From Clavaria fumosa (taxonomy: Eukaryota > Basidiomycota > Agaricomycetes > Agaricales > Clavariaceae), in assembly GCA_951802425.1 (NCBI GenBank), contig OX637800.1, forward strand, positions 62,001-126,000: a stretch of 64,000 nucleotides of DNA. The letters run 5' to 3'. The position numbers were made by a program, and so were the translations under genes. The stretch's first letter is position 1, and every line of letters starts with the position of its first letter. The notes beneath the pieces are model-generated. The model worked only from the letters and a program-made list of their open reading frames with translations, did no database searches and had not been told where the DNA came from. Of this stretch, positions 34,441 to 45,652 are shown piece by piece.

Positions 34441-34960
34441 GTCACAAGCAGCAAACCAAGAGACCAGTGTAGATATGTCATGGCCCCATCAATGAGGGAT
34501 ACCTTCACTGCTGTCACCACTGTCAGATTGTTCCTTGACACCAACCAAATATGTTATCTATCCTCTTGACAGCTATGAATGTCTCCACTCTTATAGCACC
34601 ACCATCAGTTTGTTCCCCAGCATCAGAATTCTTATATTCATTGACCACTGTGTCATTACCCAGGGGCATTGCAATTCCTATCTGCATCACATGTGAGAAC
34701 ATGGTGCCTAAGGCAGTTGCAAATGCCATCTTTCAAACTTCTTCAGGTTCCACATGCACTTGCTTGTACACATCTGACAGATATGTACATGGCTCTAGCC
34801 ATGTCTTGTCTGATCTGGTCCTGGTCAGGCAACAGGGTGATATCCCATAAGGTGTTTGCATTCTGTTTCTGACAGTCTACAACTGTCCACAGAAGCAGAT
34901 TCTGGCTCATTTTTGGGATACAAAGCATAGGATCTGCTTGCATGATGCTGCCCCTGGCTT
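34441..34960 (-). pseudogene. pol: Gyp-C RT fragment, inverted
   Basis: The minus-strand frames encode the N-terminal half of the Gyp-C RT: QADPMLCIPK, VVDCQKQNANT, LPDQDQIRQDMARA and TALGTMFSHVMQIG. These match C3 residues at about 59920-59630, with frame breaks and loss of CpGs. It ends before the catalytic YLDD. Its orientation is opposite to the gag that follows at 35040. Confidence 0.85.
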
Positions 34961-35039
34961 CTAGTAACCATTGAGAGCCAACAAGTTGAATGGGCCCATT
35001 CAGATGGATGGAACCACCCCAGAAGGAGTGGGAGATTAA

Positions 35040-35993
35040 TCAGGAAGTATCCCCAAGTTCTACCAACTACCAAAGTGATGTGTTACATCGCTATCTTGTG
35101 ATGATATGAGATAAAACCTTGCTATTGCCAAGGCAATAGCTGAGATTAAGGGGATCAAGATTGAGCCCCCTGAGCTCTATGACAGACAAGATGATCTTGT
35201 TGTCTGGGAAAGGTGGCTCAATGGCCTCTTTAACTACTTCTACTTTTATAGAGTAGTCTGACTGCAGTTGGAGAACCAATGTGTCATGTTAGCAGGTTCA
35301 CAACTGAGCAGAATAGCTGCTACTTGGTATACCCAAGAAGTAACAGGACTGTCCTGTGCTCCTCAAAGGTCCACCTTCAAGGAATTGATAACTGCTATGT
35401 TTAAGTGGTTCCTGACTGAGGTAATGGCCCAAAAGGCTGTGGATGCCTTCTACCAGGTAAAGTTCACAAAGGTGAAGGGTGCCTTGGGATTCTGGAACAA
35501 ACTGGCCCAGGCAGCTGAGCAAATGCTCACCCCACCTGATGCTGGTATGATGAAGAGGCAGTTCCTTAATGGACTGCGTAACGAGATGGTGGAGGCCATA
35601 TTCAGAACTCATGCAATTAGCATCGAGGATATTATCAACACTAGTCGCCAAGTGGAAGTGACCCTCCACTACCTCCGGCAGCAGAGGGCAGTGCCTTCAT
35701 CAGGGAACCCAGTGGGTACCAAAGGAAACCTGCCCACAGGTGGAATACCTGTGGGGCAGCAGTTTGTGAGACTGTGGCCATATCAGCCACACACAGACCA
35801 CAGGCCAGGGGAACCTGTTCCCCTGTGGATTGACTGTGTGCAGGATGAATGCACCCCAGCCGGAGGGAGTAAACCCCAGCTAGAACTGCCCAAGGCAGGG
35901 CCACAAATTGGAGAGGAGCGGAAAGCTCCTTTAATATATTATACATGCAGGAAAGCAGGGCATTACATGAGTGCATGTCTGCAGTCACAGTGA
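35040..35993 (+). pseudogene. gag: Gyp-C copy C2: gag
   Basis: It is homologous to C3 gag at 64000-63045. It covers the leader (35040-35130), the Retrotrans_gag domain (ELYDRQDDLVVWERWL at about 35180, ATWYTQEVTGLSCAPQR at about 35320, FYQVKFTKVKGALGFWNKL at about 35450) and the zinc knuckle CRKAGHYMSAC at about 35945, where the first Cys pair is reduced (YTCRKAGHY). A TGA at about 35257 and a frameshift interrupt the N-terminal half. The ORF ends in CAG TGA AAG, the same in-frame stop as in C3. Confidence 0.9.
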
Positions 35994-36212
35994 AAGCCAG
36001 AGGCTTTTGGGGGAAATGTAAGGAACTATACCTTACAGGAGGATCCAGGCAAGGCAGAGCCCAATAAACCGCAGGAGATACCTGTGGTTGAAAGCAAGGA
36101 GCCAGAGGACGAAAACCTACTGGAGGAAGTTGTGGAAGATGACTATGCTGGTTGTGGGGACCAGTACGATTCTGACAAGCTCAAGGAAGAGATGGAAAGC
36201 AACCAGGTTGCT
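35994..36212 (+). pseudogene. Gyp-C copy C2: protease leader, part 1
   Basis: After the gag TGA the same frame continues (KPEAF...GNVRNYTLQED) into the acidic leader (EEVVEDDYAGCGDQYDSD) and is interrupted at 36212 by the LTR-D insertion. It resumes at 37039. Confidence 0.85.
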
Positions 36213-37038
36213 TGTCACAGTCCTATCCAGTCACCTAATCACCTCCGAAACACCTCCGAAACACCTCCGAAGCACCTCCGAAGCATCTCCGGCATCTCCG
36301 ACACAGTTCCGCTCCATCTCCGCTCCGGCTCCAACTCCGAAGCTCCAGTCCGGACTTTTGTCGGACTTCGATATCGGTCTTTCGGACCATATGGACTTTG
36401 TTTCTAGCATGTTCCCTGGCGCTATTCCATGGTTGGTAACCATTGGGACAATGCCCACTACCCATGGGAACTTATTCTTTGCCTTACATGTATCATCTAT
36501 GCCTTCCCACTCCTCAGGTGAAATTACTATGCATATTTGATATATTCATGTTTCACAGTCTGCCCTATGCCCTACCCTAGTAGCATATAAGCCCCCATGT
36601 ATCTCCATGATCCTCAGTTCGAATATTAACGTTATTTCTGGTCCTTGTCACTTGGTCTGTGCGTTAAGGGACTTCGTCCTCACTGTTCTTGACAGTCCCG
36701 ACGAGTTCCGCAAAACTCCGGCGGACTCCGACGGACTCCGGGCGATTTCCCTTCGGACTTCGTCCTTCCTTGTCCTGGAAAGCAAAGTACCAGCAAGGTT
36801 AAATTGGGACACGTATACACGCGGTGGCACAACCCATAAGTTGAGGCCATAGTCCCAACACCTTTGACCTCCTTCTAGTTCTTTCCCTTGGTGTAGAGGA
36901 GAAGTCTTCATGCAACTCTGATCCGGACTCCGAACGGACTCCGCTCCGCTCCGGCTTTGCCTTTGCCACCCTCCTTTTTGGTCTCCTCTACACTACCCCT
37001 CCCACTCCTGCTTTGAAGCAAAGAATCAGATCTTAACA
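36213..37038 (+). mobile_element. LTR-D solo LTR (826 bp) with TTGCT duplication
   Basis: It begins TGTCACAGTCCTATCC and ends AGATCTTAACA, with the 5-bp target duplication TTGCT at 36208-36212 and 37039-37043. Joining the flanks restores the Gyp-C protease leader, which proves the boundaries. About 36238-36350 contains a CACCTCCGAAAC-type short repeat, and more CTCCG-rich sequence lies near 36700 and 36930. It is rich in CpG while the surrounding element is almost free of it, so it inserted after the host element had decayed. A CATATAAG box is at about 36585. No ORF. Confidence 0.93.
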
Positions 37039-37205
37039 TTGCTGGAATCTGTGAAGTGGAAGAAGACAATGTCCTCTACATGACAGAAGTGTGCATTGGA
37101 CATGTGGATGACAGGCTGTTCTGGGCGCATGTCTGGAAAGAACAGACAGGATCGCATCTGGTAGTAACAAAGGAGGCAAGACAATGCCTCACAGCCTACA
37201 TCATG
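37039..37205 (+). pseudogene. Gyp-C copy C2: protease leader, part 2
   Basis: Continuation of the leader: ICEVEEDNVLYMTEVCIGHVDDRLFWAHV is recognisable against C3 (EVLYTAEVRVGHVDDRLFRAH). It breaks at about 37205, exactly at the edge of the inverted RNase H-integrase segment. The catalytic DSGS part is missing. Confidence 0.85.
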
Positions 37206-38325
37206 GTTGGACACAATCGATCCTGGCAACCCATGTAGTCTCACTACATGTGTTAGAAAGAGCCACGCTAGCTCTGCTGCCATTACCAACATGGTGACTG
37301 GTACTAGGTGTACCAGTGAGGTGAGGTGGCAAATCACCACCCAGAGGTAGTCCACCTCTTTTGACATAGGAAATGGACCTACAAAGTCCATTCCTATTGA
37401 TTCCCAGGGCCGCCTGGGAATTGGGAGGGTATGTAGAAGCCCTTGCAGCTTCTGAGGGGAAGTCTTGCTTGTTTGGCACATGTCACATGATGAGCAAAAC
37501 TTCTCAATGTCCTTAGACACTGATGGCCACCAATAATAGCAGTGGACATAGTCCATCGTTATCTGCAACCCTGTGTGTCCTAGGACTGCATGGGCCTCCT
37601 GGATCACTATTCCAGGGATGCTTTTCCCTTCATGAAGGGTATGAGGCACACAGAGCACCTCATCTCCCTTTCTGTTCTCCACAAAGATCAGGTCATCCCT
37701 GATCTTGAAACTGGTTTAATTCCCTGGTTTTTCCTGTATTATTTTAAACAGGTGATCCTGTTTGCAGCCATCACAGATGCTTTGCAGCACCCTGTCATTC
37801 CCCCCTTCCACACAGGGCCTTAACGGCACAAGTGTCTTGTCCCATACATCCCTGTCTGCTTGGGGCTCAGGCAGCAGCTGCTCCTGCTCAGTCTCCTGCT
37901 CCGCAGCAGGTGCGTGTACTTGTAGTGCGTGCACCTCCTCCAGGCATCTGTGGGGCAGCTTGTCCCCTTCAGGGTCAAGGTGAATATCTGCCTTCACATA
38001 CTCATGATCTGGATGAATCTCATCTGTCGCATCACTCATATGGTAACATGAAAGGCAATCCACAACTTTGTTGTGCTTGCCTTTAATGTAAGTAATGGAG
38101 TAGTCAAACCTCTCCATATATTCCATCCACCTGGCCTGCCAGCCAGACAAGTGCATTTGGTTCTTGAAGAACCCCAGTGCTTCATGGTCCATGACCACAT
38201 TGATCTGTCTGCCAAGGAGTTTATCCTCCCATTTCTGCAGTGATCCAACAATTGCTAAGGCCTCCCAGTCCCAAGTTTTATAACTAAACTGGGCCAGGCT
38301 AAATCTTTTAGACATAAACACTGCT
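37206..38325 (-). pseudogene. pol: Gyp-C copy C2: RNase H and integrase N-half, inverted
   Basis: Read on the minus strand from 38325: the RNase H end (FMSKRFSLAQFSYKTWDWEAL, then NVVMDHEALGFFKNQ), the linker, the integrase zinc domain (HAVLGHTG...CDMCQTSK) and the first part of the core (GMDFVGPFPMSKEVDYLWVV ... IVSNHD, the second catalytic Asp being Asn). The sequence stops at 37206. Both neighbours of this 1.12-kb piece run on the plus strand, so it has been inverted within the element. A frame break lies near 38230. Confidence 0.9.
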
Positions 38326-39026
38326 GCAGACAGATGGAGTGATGGAGCAGTCAATCTGATCTGTGGTCCAGCCAGACCAGACAGATTGGGCGGAGCGAAT
38401 CCCAATGGTCAAGTTTGCCATTAACACCCTATTTGAATCAACCTATGGGTATATGCCCCAGATGATGGCAGAGTTGCTGGACAACCTCCAGGCTGTGCCC
38501 AGAGGAGTAAGGATGTTCGCAGAGAAGGCTGCACTCAACCTTTCAATGGCACATGACATGATCATAGAAAGTTGCATCCACCAGATGTTTTATGCTAATC
38601 AGCATAGACAGGAAGAGCACCCATTTATAGAGGGAGAATTAGTTTATTGGGCCTTACCCAATATGGTCATGTAGACCAGAATCATCCACATATGAGCTGG
38701 AGCTCCCCGACTCACTAAAGTCAAGGAGAATCCACCTGACATTCCATGTCAGCTGGCTACAGCGACATGAGCCAAACAACAACATGTTGTTTCTGCACTG
38801 TGAAGTGAAAGTCTTTTATGACTTTGGAATGGATCCAAAGGAGGAATGGCTGGTCAATGCCATTATTGGCCATAGGTGGGAAGGATGCCACCTAGAATGT
38901 GAGGTCCAATGGAACCTTGGGGATACAACTTGGGAGCTGTATATGGGAGTCAAAGAGCTAGCAGCTCTAGACTACCTTGAATTGCAAGGGGTGGAATCAT
39001 GGAGGGCACTGCCTCGGCACCCTTGA
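38326..39026 (+). pseudogene. pol: Gyp-C copy C2: integrase C-half and chromodomain
   Basis: Plus strand, beginning at the integrase QTDG...E region (CAGACAGATGGAGTGATGG), then PDQTDWAERIPMVKF and YGYMPQMMAEL, and the C-terminal chromodomain (PKEEWLVNAIIGHRW ... NLGDTTWELYMGVKEL, about 38840-38985). A TGA at about 38358, a TAG at 38672 and small deletions are present. It is collinear with 19470-20207. Confidence 0.9.
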
Positions 39027-39180
39027 GCAGAGTGCAGACAGAGCACCCATGCAGAGTGGTAAACATGATTGAGCCAGACCGCAGGGTCATTAGCCACAGT
39101 GATTGAGTCACATGGTGGCTCAGGTACAAAACCTTAAGAGGGTCCACCCTCTTTTTCTTATTTCTCCATCAACCATAACC

Positions 39181-41291
39181 ATGGATGATCCAATGGGGAG
39201 ACCCCATCTCCTCATGCTATCCCTGCTGCTGCTGTCCCTGGCCTTGCACCAGGAAACTCATTGCTGACAAGCATCATCAGAATGGCTGGGTTGTCCCAGC
39301 CGTTATTGTCACAAGGGGAGGAGGCCCTCCCCTGGGTCCAAGACCACATAATTCATGCGATAACTCACAGATCCTGGTGCCCTCAGTGCATCAGGTTCCA
39401 TTGTCACATCTTCGAGTTGCTGTTGCACTTGGATGAAGTGTTTCAGCAAACACTTAAGGAAGTGCAGGAAAGTGCTAAGCACAAACTTGGGCTGGGGCTT
39501 GAGGTGATGCAGTGCAAGCTGGAAGACTTGTGCAAGGATAATGAGAAGGGCAGTGCCCTTTGTGTGGGTCATCAGCAAAAGCTTGAAAAAGCTTATGATA
39601 ATTTGGACAAGGTTGAAGAAGACCTTAGAGGGGCACAGGAGAAGATTCTCTCCTTGACAGAAAAGTTGGCAAGCACCAATGAGGAACTTGCTGCACTGTG
39701 AACCACAGCAAAGGGAAAGGGACCTGAAAGGGACCCCTTGGAGTGGGACCCAAAATGGGCCCGCACCACTGTCTCGTATGCGGACATAGCACTGCCTACA
39801 GGGGACATTGACATCCCCATGAGTTTTGAAGAGGGATATCCCCCTCTTCCACCTGCTGGTGTCAGTCAGCAGAATCCTGATGCCTCACTGAGGCATAAAT
39901 GAACTTTCTCAGAGATGGTTGTCACACCTTTGACAAGGGGTTATCCCTTTAATGCCCCTCAACCAGACAGAGCTCCAGATGGCTACCCTTGGCCATCTGG
40001 GGTGTCCATGAAACCTGGCACATGGGTTGTCAAGTTGAAGACAGTTGAGGAGGTGATTGCCCTCAACCAATAGGTGCATCATGGAGTGCCTGACGGCAGT
40101 TATGATATGACTGCCATGATGAAGATGCGATGGGCTGTCAAGGAGGCCCAGAAGAACGCCACAGCAGCTAAGCCACCTATGCCAGTTGAGGACTGGCTGG
40201 TGAGGAACTGGAGAGTTCCTGCCAGGGTCAAGAAATCAGCAGACCAGGTAGCCTGCCATCTGCAAGGGCAGATGTTGTGAGAGAGTGGAGGGATGGGCAA
40301 CCCATCCCTGAGGACAGGACCCTCAGAAGTCACAGGAGGGGGAGTACCCTCCTATCCATTGTACCAGACATTGCTGCTGGCAATGATGAGAGTAGTTGTG
40401 CCTCCCATGAGGGAGTTTATAGATGTTGGGGAGCTGTTGCTCCCCCAAGAGTTGTGGCTCTTCTTTGTAGGAGAGAAGGGGGAAATTCCCCCTATGAATC
40501 CAAAAGGTGACAGAGGCACAGTGTCAGACCTGCACTGCTATGTTGAGGAAATAAGGATGGGCAGAGTGGCCATCCTTGGCATTGATAAAGATGGGGACTC
40601 ACCCCTGTCTTTTGCATGCAAGGTGGCCATCTGGCACACCATAATGGCATGCATGTCATCCCAGGCCCAGATGCAATGCCTGTTCCTGGCCATGGCCATG
40701 GCCCTCTTTGTCTCAAAGGGGGAATATGCGCAGGCCATCAAAGGGAGAGTCCTCCCTGTGTGATGGTCCAGACTCTGGACCACAAAAGTAACACTGACAG
40801 TTGCACAGACGATCAAGGAATTTGCTGATGCCAGAGTGTCTGTTGAAGAAGCTCTGAGATGAATTTGTACTCATGTACCCACACAAGTACATGTGAAAGG
40901 GGAATGCCCCCTTGGATGATGACATCCAGCTAGTGCTGGCTGAATGGGAGAAGCCTCCCATACCCCCCCAAATGTATGCACTGCTAGAGTGCATAGGGCA
41001 CAGCACACATCTGTGCTGCCTCTGGGTGGGGGAGATGACAGGGGACAAATGGAGGGGCAACCTGCCCCTGGAAGACAGTGGAAGTACATCCACTGTCTGA
41101 AACCCCCTAGGGCTGCCTATTGGAGGTTTAACAATATCCCAAACAGAGGGTGCAGGGCCCTCTCAAAACAAAAAAAGAAAGCAGCTAAGTCATCAGCCAC
41201 TAAGGCTGCGAAGAGGCCTGTTGTGTCATTGCCCAACTGGAGTGATGATGAGGGCAGGCCACCATGCGACTATGAGCAGGGCTTGGACTAG
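39181..41291 (+). pseudogene. Gyp-C copy C2: downstream ORF3, decayed
   Basis: It starts at ATG 39181, about 155 bases after the chromodomain ORF, and ends TAG at 41289-41291. It retains the Cys/His cluster (SWCPQCIRFHCH), the coiled coil (39440-39700), the GYPPLPPAGVSQQNPDASLRHK region, a long middle domain (VEDWLVRNWRVPARVKKSAD at about 40185, PPMNPKGDRG at about 40490, GIDKDGDSPLSF) and the Lys-rich C-terminus (KQKKKAAKSSATKAAKR at about 41170). Stops at 39700, 39899, 40072, 40278 and 40761 fit CGA-to-TGA or other transitions. Codon 331 is CGA here, whereas it is TGA in C1 and C3. Function unknown. Confidence 0.8.
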
Positions 41292-41805
41292 GCATCCAAG
41301 CCTTTTTTTAAAAAATTGCCTACCCCACAGGAGGAGACAGTGGCACTTGGGGCACCCCCACCAGGGTGTGCCACTTGTGACACACTGTCCAACTGGGGGC
41401 AGGTCACACAGACCACCAGGCTGGACCCATCAGCACCAGGCAAAGGCCCCAGGAGGGGATTGTGCCTGGTGACATGGTGACAACTCTGCCCAAGGGGATG
41501 CGCCCCTTTAATATTATTTTACGATCCTGCTTGTCATCCTGCACTGCCTGTGCATCGTCTCTGGTTAGGGGCCTCTCCAGTGTGGGAGGGTGTAAGGCCC
41601 CAGGCCTTCTATATTTCCTATTACATAATCTACATACCATATTTAGTTCAATAAGCATAGCCGCTTGGCTATGCTTACATCAGCAGCCCCTGGAGGGCCA
41701 CTCATCTATATATACAATGTCACAACTGTACAGAGAGGGCAGATCCCTCTATATAGAACTACCTACTCAATATACCATTGAGTCCAGTTCTTTTGAGGGA
41801 TGGCC
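41292..41805 (+). mobile_element. Gyp-C copy C2: 3' noncoding and LTR-like end
   Basis: Counterpart of 22306-22755, and better preserved at its start (AGGAGGAGACAG purine tract at about 41331). CTATATATACAATG at about 41705 is a TATA candidate. The right limit is where C1 and C2 diverge (GAGGGA...). Confidence 0.6.
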
Positions 41806-42885
41806 CTGGCTCAGGTGGTGTTGTCATTCATGATTTTTGACTGGCAGGGTGTGTTCTGGTGGTCAGTATGGGGGGGTTGTGTTCATGTAGTCCTGCTGCT
41901 CCCTGCATCTTTGGTCTGGTGACTGCTGGCATTGGTTAACATTCGGTTTTTGGCTTTATTTTGCTGTTCTCTGCTCTGCTCTAGTATGGGTAGGTGGTTT
42001 GGAAGTGTAGATATGGTAGTTAAGAGGCTCTTGTAAGGACTATGGTACTAGGTGACTGGGTATTCTTGATTTTGTTGTTGGGTTTTTATGGGTTGCCTAG
42101 AAAGGAAGTTGCTCCCTTCACTCCCTTGTTCAATGCCATTGTCACACTCTGAGTCAATCATTGCAACTGCCCTCATTGCCATCATGGTTGGTCATATTGA
42201 GGCCATGGTCCCAGCTCCTGCCAGCACCCCAGCAGGCCAGTTGAATGTGGCTGACCCTGCATCTGTGAACAATGGGCCAGCATCTCCAATGGAATTGGTG
42301 ATCTCACCTCTGCCATTGGGAAATGATGCAGTGTCTATCACCCTAGCTGTGTCCTGGGCAGAGTCACAACTGTGGTATCACTGCTTACCTCAATTTGTGC
42401 TTCACAAATAGTGTCCCAGTGCAAGACTGCCTGCCAGCTTCTGAGTCCCTCTGCCAATTTGGCACCTCGCTTGCAGGCCAGTACTCAGGGTCAGTGGCAT
42501 GCAACATCCTGGCTGGTGTGAGAGCCTAGCACATCTTCTCCAATGTCCCTTGGAAGGGGGGTGTGCATCTCCAGCAAGCCCTGCATGGTGGTGAAAACCT
42601 GCAGCCTGTGACCTCAATCATGCCCACTGGACCCATCCTGATTACTGTGCATGTCCCTGAATGGAGTATAAGCAGAGTCACAATACCTGCCTTCACTACC
42701 ATTATCACCCTGCTGAAGATCAGCCTTGACATGAGATCCCAGAACCAACTGAGGCCACTCTGAGTGTGTCTGGACCTCTGGACCATGACGAAGAGTGAGC
42801 CTTTGGTCACTGATGATGATGATAAACTAAATGACCTTCTGACACCTCAAGCTGATCATGAACTAACTCTGGTGCATCTCTATCA
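41806..42885 (+). pseudogene. Copia-associated remnant, second segment copy
   Basis: Collinear with 22760-23740 and then, after a deletion of about 1.35 kb, with 25094-25254. The gag zinc knuckle, the protease and the LTR-D-like insertion of the first segment are all missing. The join is at about 42730 (CAGCCTTGACATGAGATCCC). No intact frame; the only argument for copia origin is the first segment. Confidence 0.65.
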
Positions 42886-43167
42886 GACTGGGTCTCACAA
42901 AACTTAAAGGTAAGGTCATGACAACAATACTAAGATGAGGGGAAAAGAGTACAAAAAAGGAAAAGTGAAAGTATATATACTGATTGCTTCGGCACTTGCT
43001 GGCATTCCCATGCTTGGACCCTTGGATCATGTGACATGCCAAGGCACAGGTCAGGTGACTTTGGGGATTATGTAATCTGACCCTCAGCCACAGGTCATGT
43101 GACCTTCCAACAAGCCTCCCCAGTTTCTCTACAACTCCTCTTTGGGATGGCTTAGATAAGTGATCCT
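42886..43167 (-). mobile_element. Gyp-F 3' LTR (minus orientation)
   Basis: It matches 45358-45652 and the interrupted copy at 25255-27192 and ends CCTAACA at 43167. Read on the minus strand, the internal region ends in a purine tract (AAGAGGGGGGTGA) directly before TGTTAGGATC, as expected for a polypurine tract next to a 3' LTR. It contains the unoccupied Tc1 site at 42969-42985. Confidence 0.8.
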
Positions 43168-43370
43168 AACATCACCCCCCTCTTAAGGCTGGGTGTCCTG
43201 ACCAGCTAGCTTGGCATTGTCAGGGTGGGAGAGGAAGAAGTCCCAGAGAAGCAATGTTACATTAGTGAGGTTCAGGGCTCCCAAGTGTTTTCCTCCACTG
43301 GGTATCCCAACCACTTCACCAAGTACTTAACCCATGCCCCACCTTCTTGACATCAAGGATCACCTCCACA

Positions 43371-43659
43371 TAGGGTGTGACATGGGTACAGGTACAGGTA
43401 GGGTACGGGTAGGTATTCTGCTACCCGTGCGCTTTAAAAAAAGCCCTAGAACATCCAAAACAGACAGGAATTGGTTGAGATATGCTTATAACAATCTGAA
43501 ACTACTGTTTCAAGCATACCTCACTCAATTCTTGTCCATTTTCAATGTTCTAGGGCTCATTTTGATGGGTAAACCCGCCGGGTACAGGTACGGGTACATT
43601 CCGGGTGCGGGTACGGGACAGCATTGAGATACCCGCAGGTTTACCCATGTCACACCCTA
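43371..43659. mobile_element. hAT-type MITE 1 (289 bp)
   Basis: Perfect 18-bp terminal inverted repeats TAGGGTGTGACATGGGTA / TACCCATGTCACACCCTA, flanked by the 8-bp duplication CCTCCACA (43363-43370 and 43660-43667). The 8-bp duplication and TAGGG end are typical of hAT elements. Subterminal regions carry repeated GGGTAC(G/A)GGTA motifs. No coding sequence. It interrupts the Gyp-F chromodomain region. Confidence 0.95.
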
Positions 43660-44617
43660 CCTCCACATCATACTCCAGGTGGTCATTGTCAATTGTAGGG
43701 GGTGGAGGGGGAGGCAGGTTCTGAGAAGGGAAGGAAGGGGGATGGTATGGAATCAACAGCAACTTGTTGAAGACCTGATGGATGTGCCACACCCAGGGGA
43801 GTCTGAGGCAATACCCTGCTGGTCCCACCTTCTCCTCAATTGTGAAGGGTCCTGCTCACTGATGGTCAAGCTTCTTGGAGGGCCAGTCCATTTTCAGGTT
43901 CCAGGTATCCAGCCAAACCAGGTCTTCTGTAGAGTACTCATGGCTCAGACACTTTCCAACATCATAGGTCCTCTTCATTGCTGCCACTGCTTTCTCCATT
44001 GCTTCCTTGGCTGCTCTTTGGGACTCTGTGAGCTTAGCCATCCACTCATCTGCAGCAGGGTTTACCTCCAAGGGTAGGCAGAGTCCCCCATTCCATGGGT
44101 GCTGGCCATATTCAAGCCAGCACTTTCCATCCTCCATAAGTCTCTGGCATTGGGGAGACACCATAGATCCACTCCACCAACCTCCTACTCAGGTTCAATT
44201 CCAGCCAATGGACTAGGATTCCTGAGTCCTTCTCTTCACTCATCTCTGCCTGTCAGAACAGCATCTCAAATTTCCCAAAGAACTCTGGTGCCATCATGCC
44301 TGTTTCAACCCTGCAACATCTACAAGGGCAGTCACACAGTCATTTGGGTTATCAAATGCCTGCTTCATCTCATCCACAAATTCTGCCCAGGTTCTGGCCT
44401 CACCATTACCCAGGATCTCTTCCACCTTCATATTTGCTCATTCCACAGCAAATCCTTCTTCAGCAATTTTGCTCAGAGCAAAGAGGACCTTCACCAGGTC
44501 TGTAGTATAGGTAGTCAGGTTTGCCATAAACAGGAGGTGAAGGGATTAGAGGAAAATACAAAAGTTCCTTTTCACCCATTGAAGGGGGCAACAGCTAGGT
44601 CAGCATCAATCTATGGC

Positions 44618-45072
44618 TAGTGAATTGCATGGGTATTGGTACCTGCACAGGTTTTCTTCACAGGTATGGGTAGGTGCGGGTATGGGTAATGGATTCTGGA
44701 CCCTTCCAAAACCCATACCCTTCATAGGGGTACATGGGTAGCCAGTCAGCGTGGATCCTATTGTTGCATGTCCAGATTTGGCTGTCAGCTCAGTCAACTT
44801 GGGCATTGATTTGCATTGGTATGTGGAGTAAGTTAGGTCTAGTGAAGGACAATGATGTTATGGGTGTCACAGTACTGGCTGAAGTTGAAGGAGATGAGGA
44901 GGAGATGGCAGATGGGTGGGACACCATTGTATTTGTGCATAGCATAGTCAGAAGTACAGACCTGTACCTGTACCTGGCAGTTTAGTGGACCCATACCCAT
45001 GGGTAAGGGTACTGTCAGGTGTGGGTACGGGTACAGTCAAATTTACCTGTGGGTTACCCATGCCATTCACTA
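44618..45072. mobile_element. hAT-type MITE 2 (455 bp)
   Basis: Imperfect 18-bp ends TAGTGAATTGCATGGGTA / TACCCATGCCATTCACTA, flanked by the 8-bp duplication TCTATGGC (44610-44617 and 45073-45080). Subterminal GGGTAGGTGCGGGTATGGGTA and GGTGTGGGTACGGGTAC motifs relate it to MITE 1. The central 250 or so bp are unrelated to MITE 1, and no transposase frame is present. Confidence 0.93.
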
Positions 45073-45357
45073 TCTATGGCACTGTAAAATAAAGTTCCAG
45101 GCCTTGAGTGAGTGGTGGGTGGTGTTGCTGGGCACTTGGTATTACTCAGAGAGGGTCACAGTCATCCTCCAGGTTGGGTCATGTGTATCTACACACAGTA
45201 AAAATTTTATGTGGTTCTGTTACACACCACAGGCAAGGAAAAGGAGAAGAGGATGATAGGGGCTGAGCTGTGACAATGTGTCACAGTTTGAAATTAAGGG
45301 TCTAGGCTAGCTGGGTTAGGACACAGGGCTAGGGCAGATGGGCAGATCTTAGTATTA

Positions 45358-45652
45358 TATCAGACTGGGTCTCACACAACTTAAGGGTAAGGTCATGATG
45401 ACAATACTAAGATAAGGGGAAAAGAGTACAAAAAAGGAAAAGGTGAAGTACTTATAGTGAATGCTTCAGCACTTGCTGGTGTTCTCATGCTTGGACCCTT
45501 GGATCATGTGACATGCCAAGGTGCAGGTCAGGTGACTTTGGGGATTAAGTAATCTGACTCTCAGCCACAGGTCATGTGGCCTTCCAACAAGCCTCCCCAG
45601 TTTCTCCACAACTCCTCTTTGGGATGGCTTAGGTAAGCCATCCTAACACCAG
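45358..45652 (-). mobile_element. Gyp-F 5' LTR (minus orientation)
   Basis: Direct repeat of 42886-43167 (CAGACTGGGTCTCACACAAC to GCCATCCTAACA) bounding the Gyp-F internal region on the right. It is followed by CCAGCAGCTAACAAC, the same flank as the solo copy at 27192. Confidence 0.8.

Larger units (their letters stand above)
43168..45357 (-). pseudogene. pol: Gyp-F internal region, deleted and decayed
   Basis: On the minus strand, about 44560-44190 resembles a gypsy Gag (TWAEFVDEMKQAFDNPND, with TGA and TAG interruptions). It passes by deletion into the integrase C-terminus (NPAADEWMAKLTESQRAAKE, YSTEDLVWLDTWNLKMD, about 44070-43860) and a chromodomain (YLVKWLGYPVEENTWEP type, with shifts, about 43330-43270). 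Protease, RT, RNase H and the integrase core are absent. Two hAT-type MITEs are inserted. It is a non-autonomous, dead copy. Confidence 0.8.
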
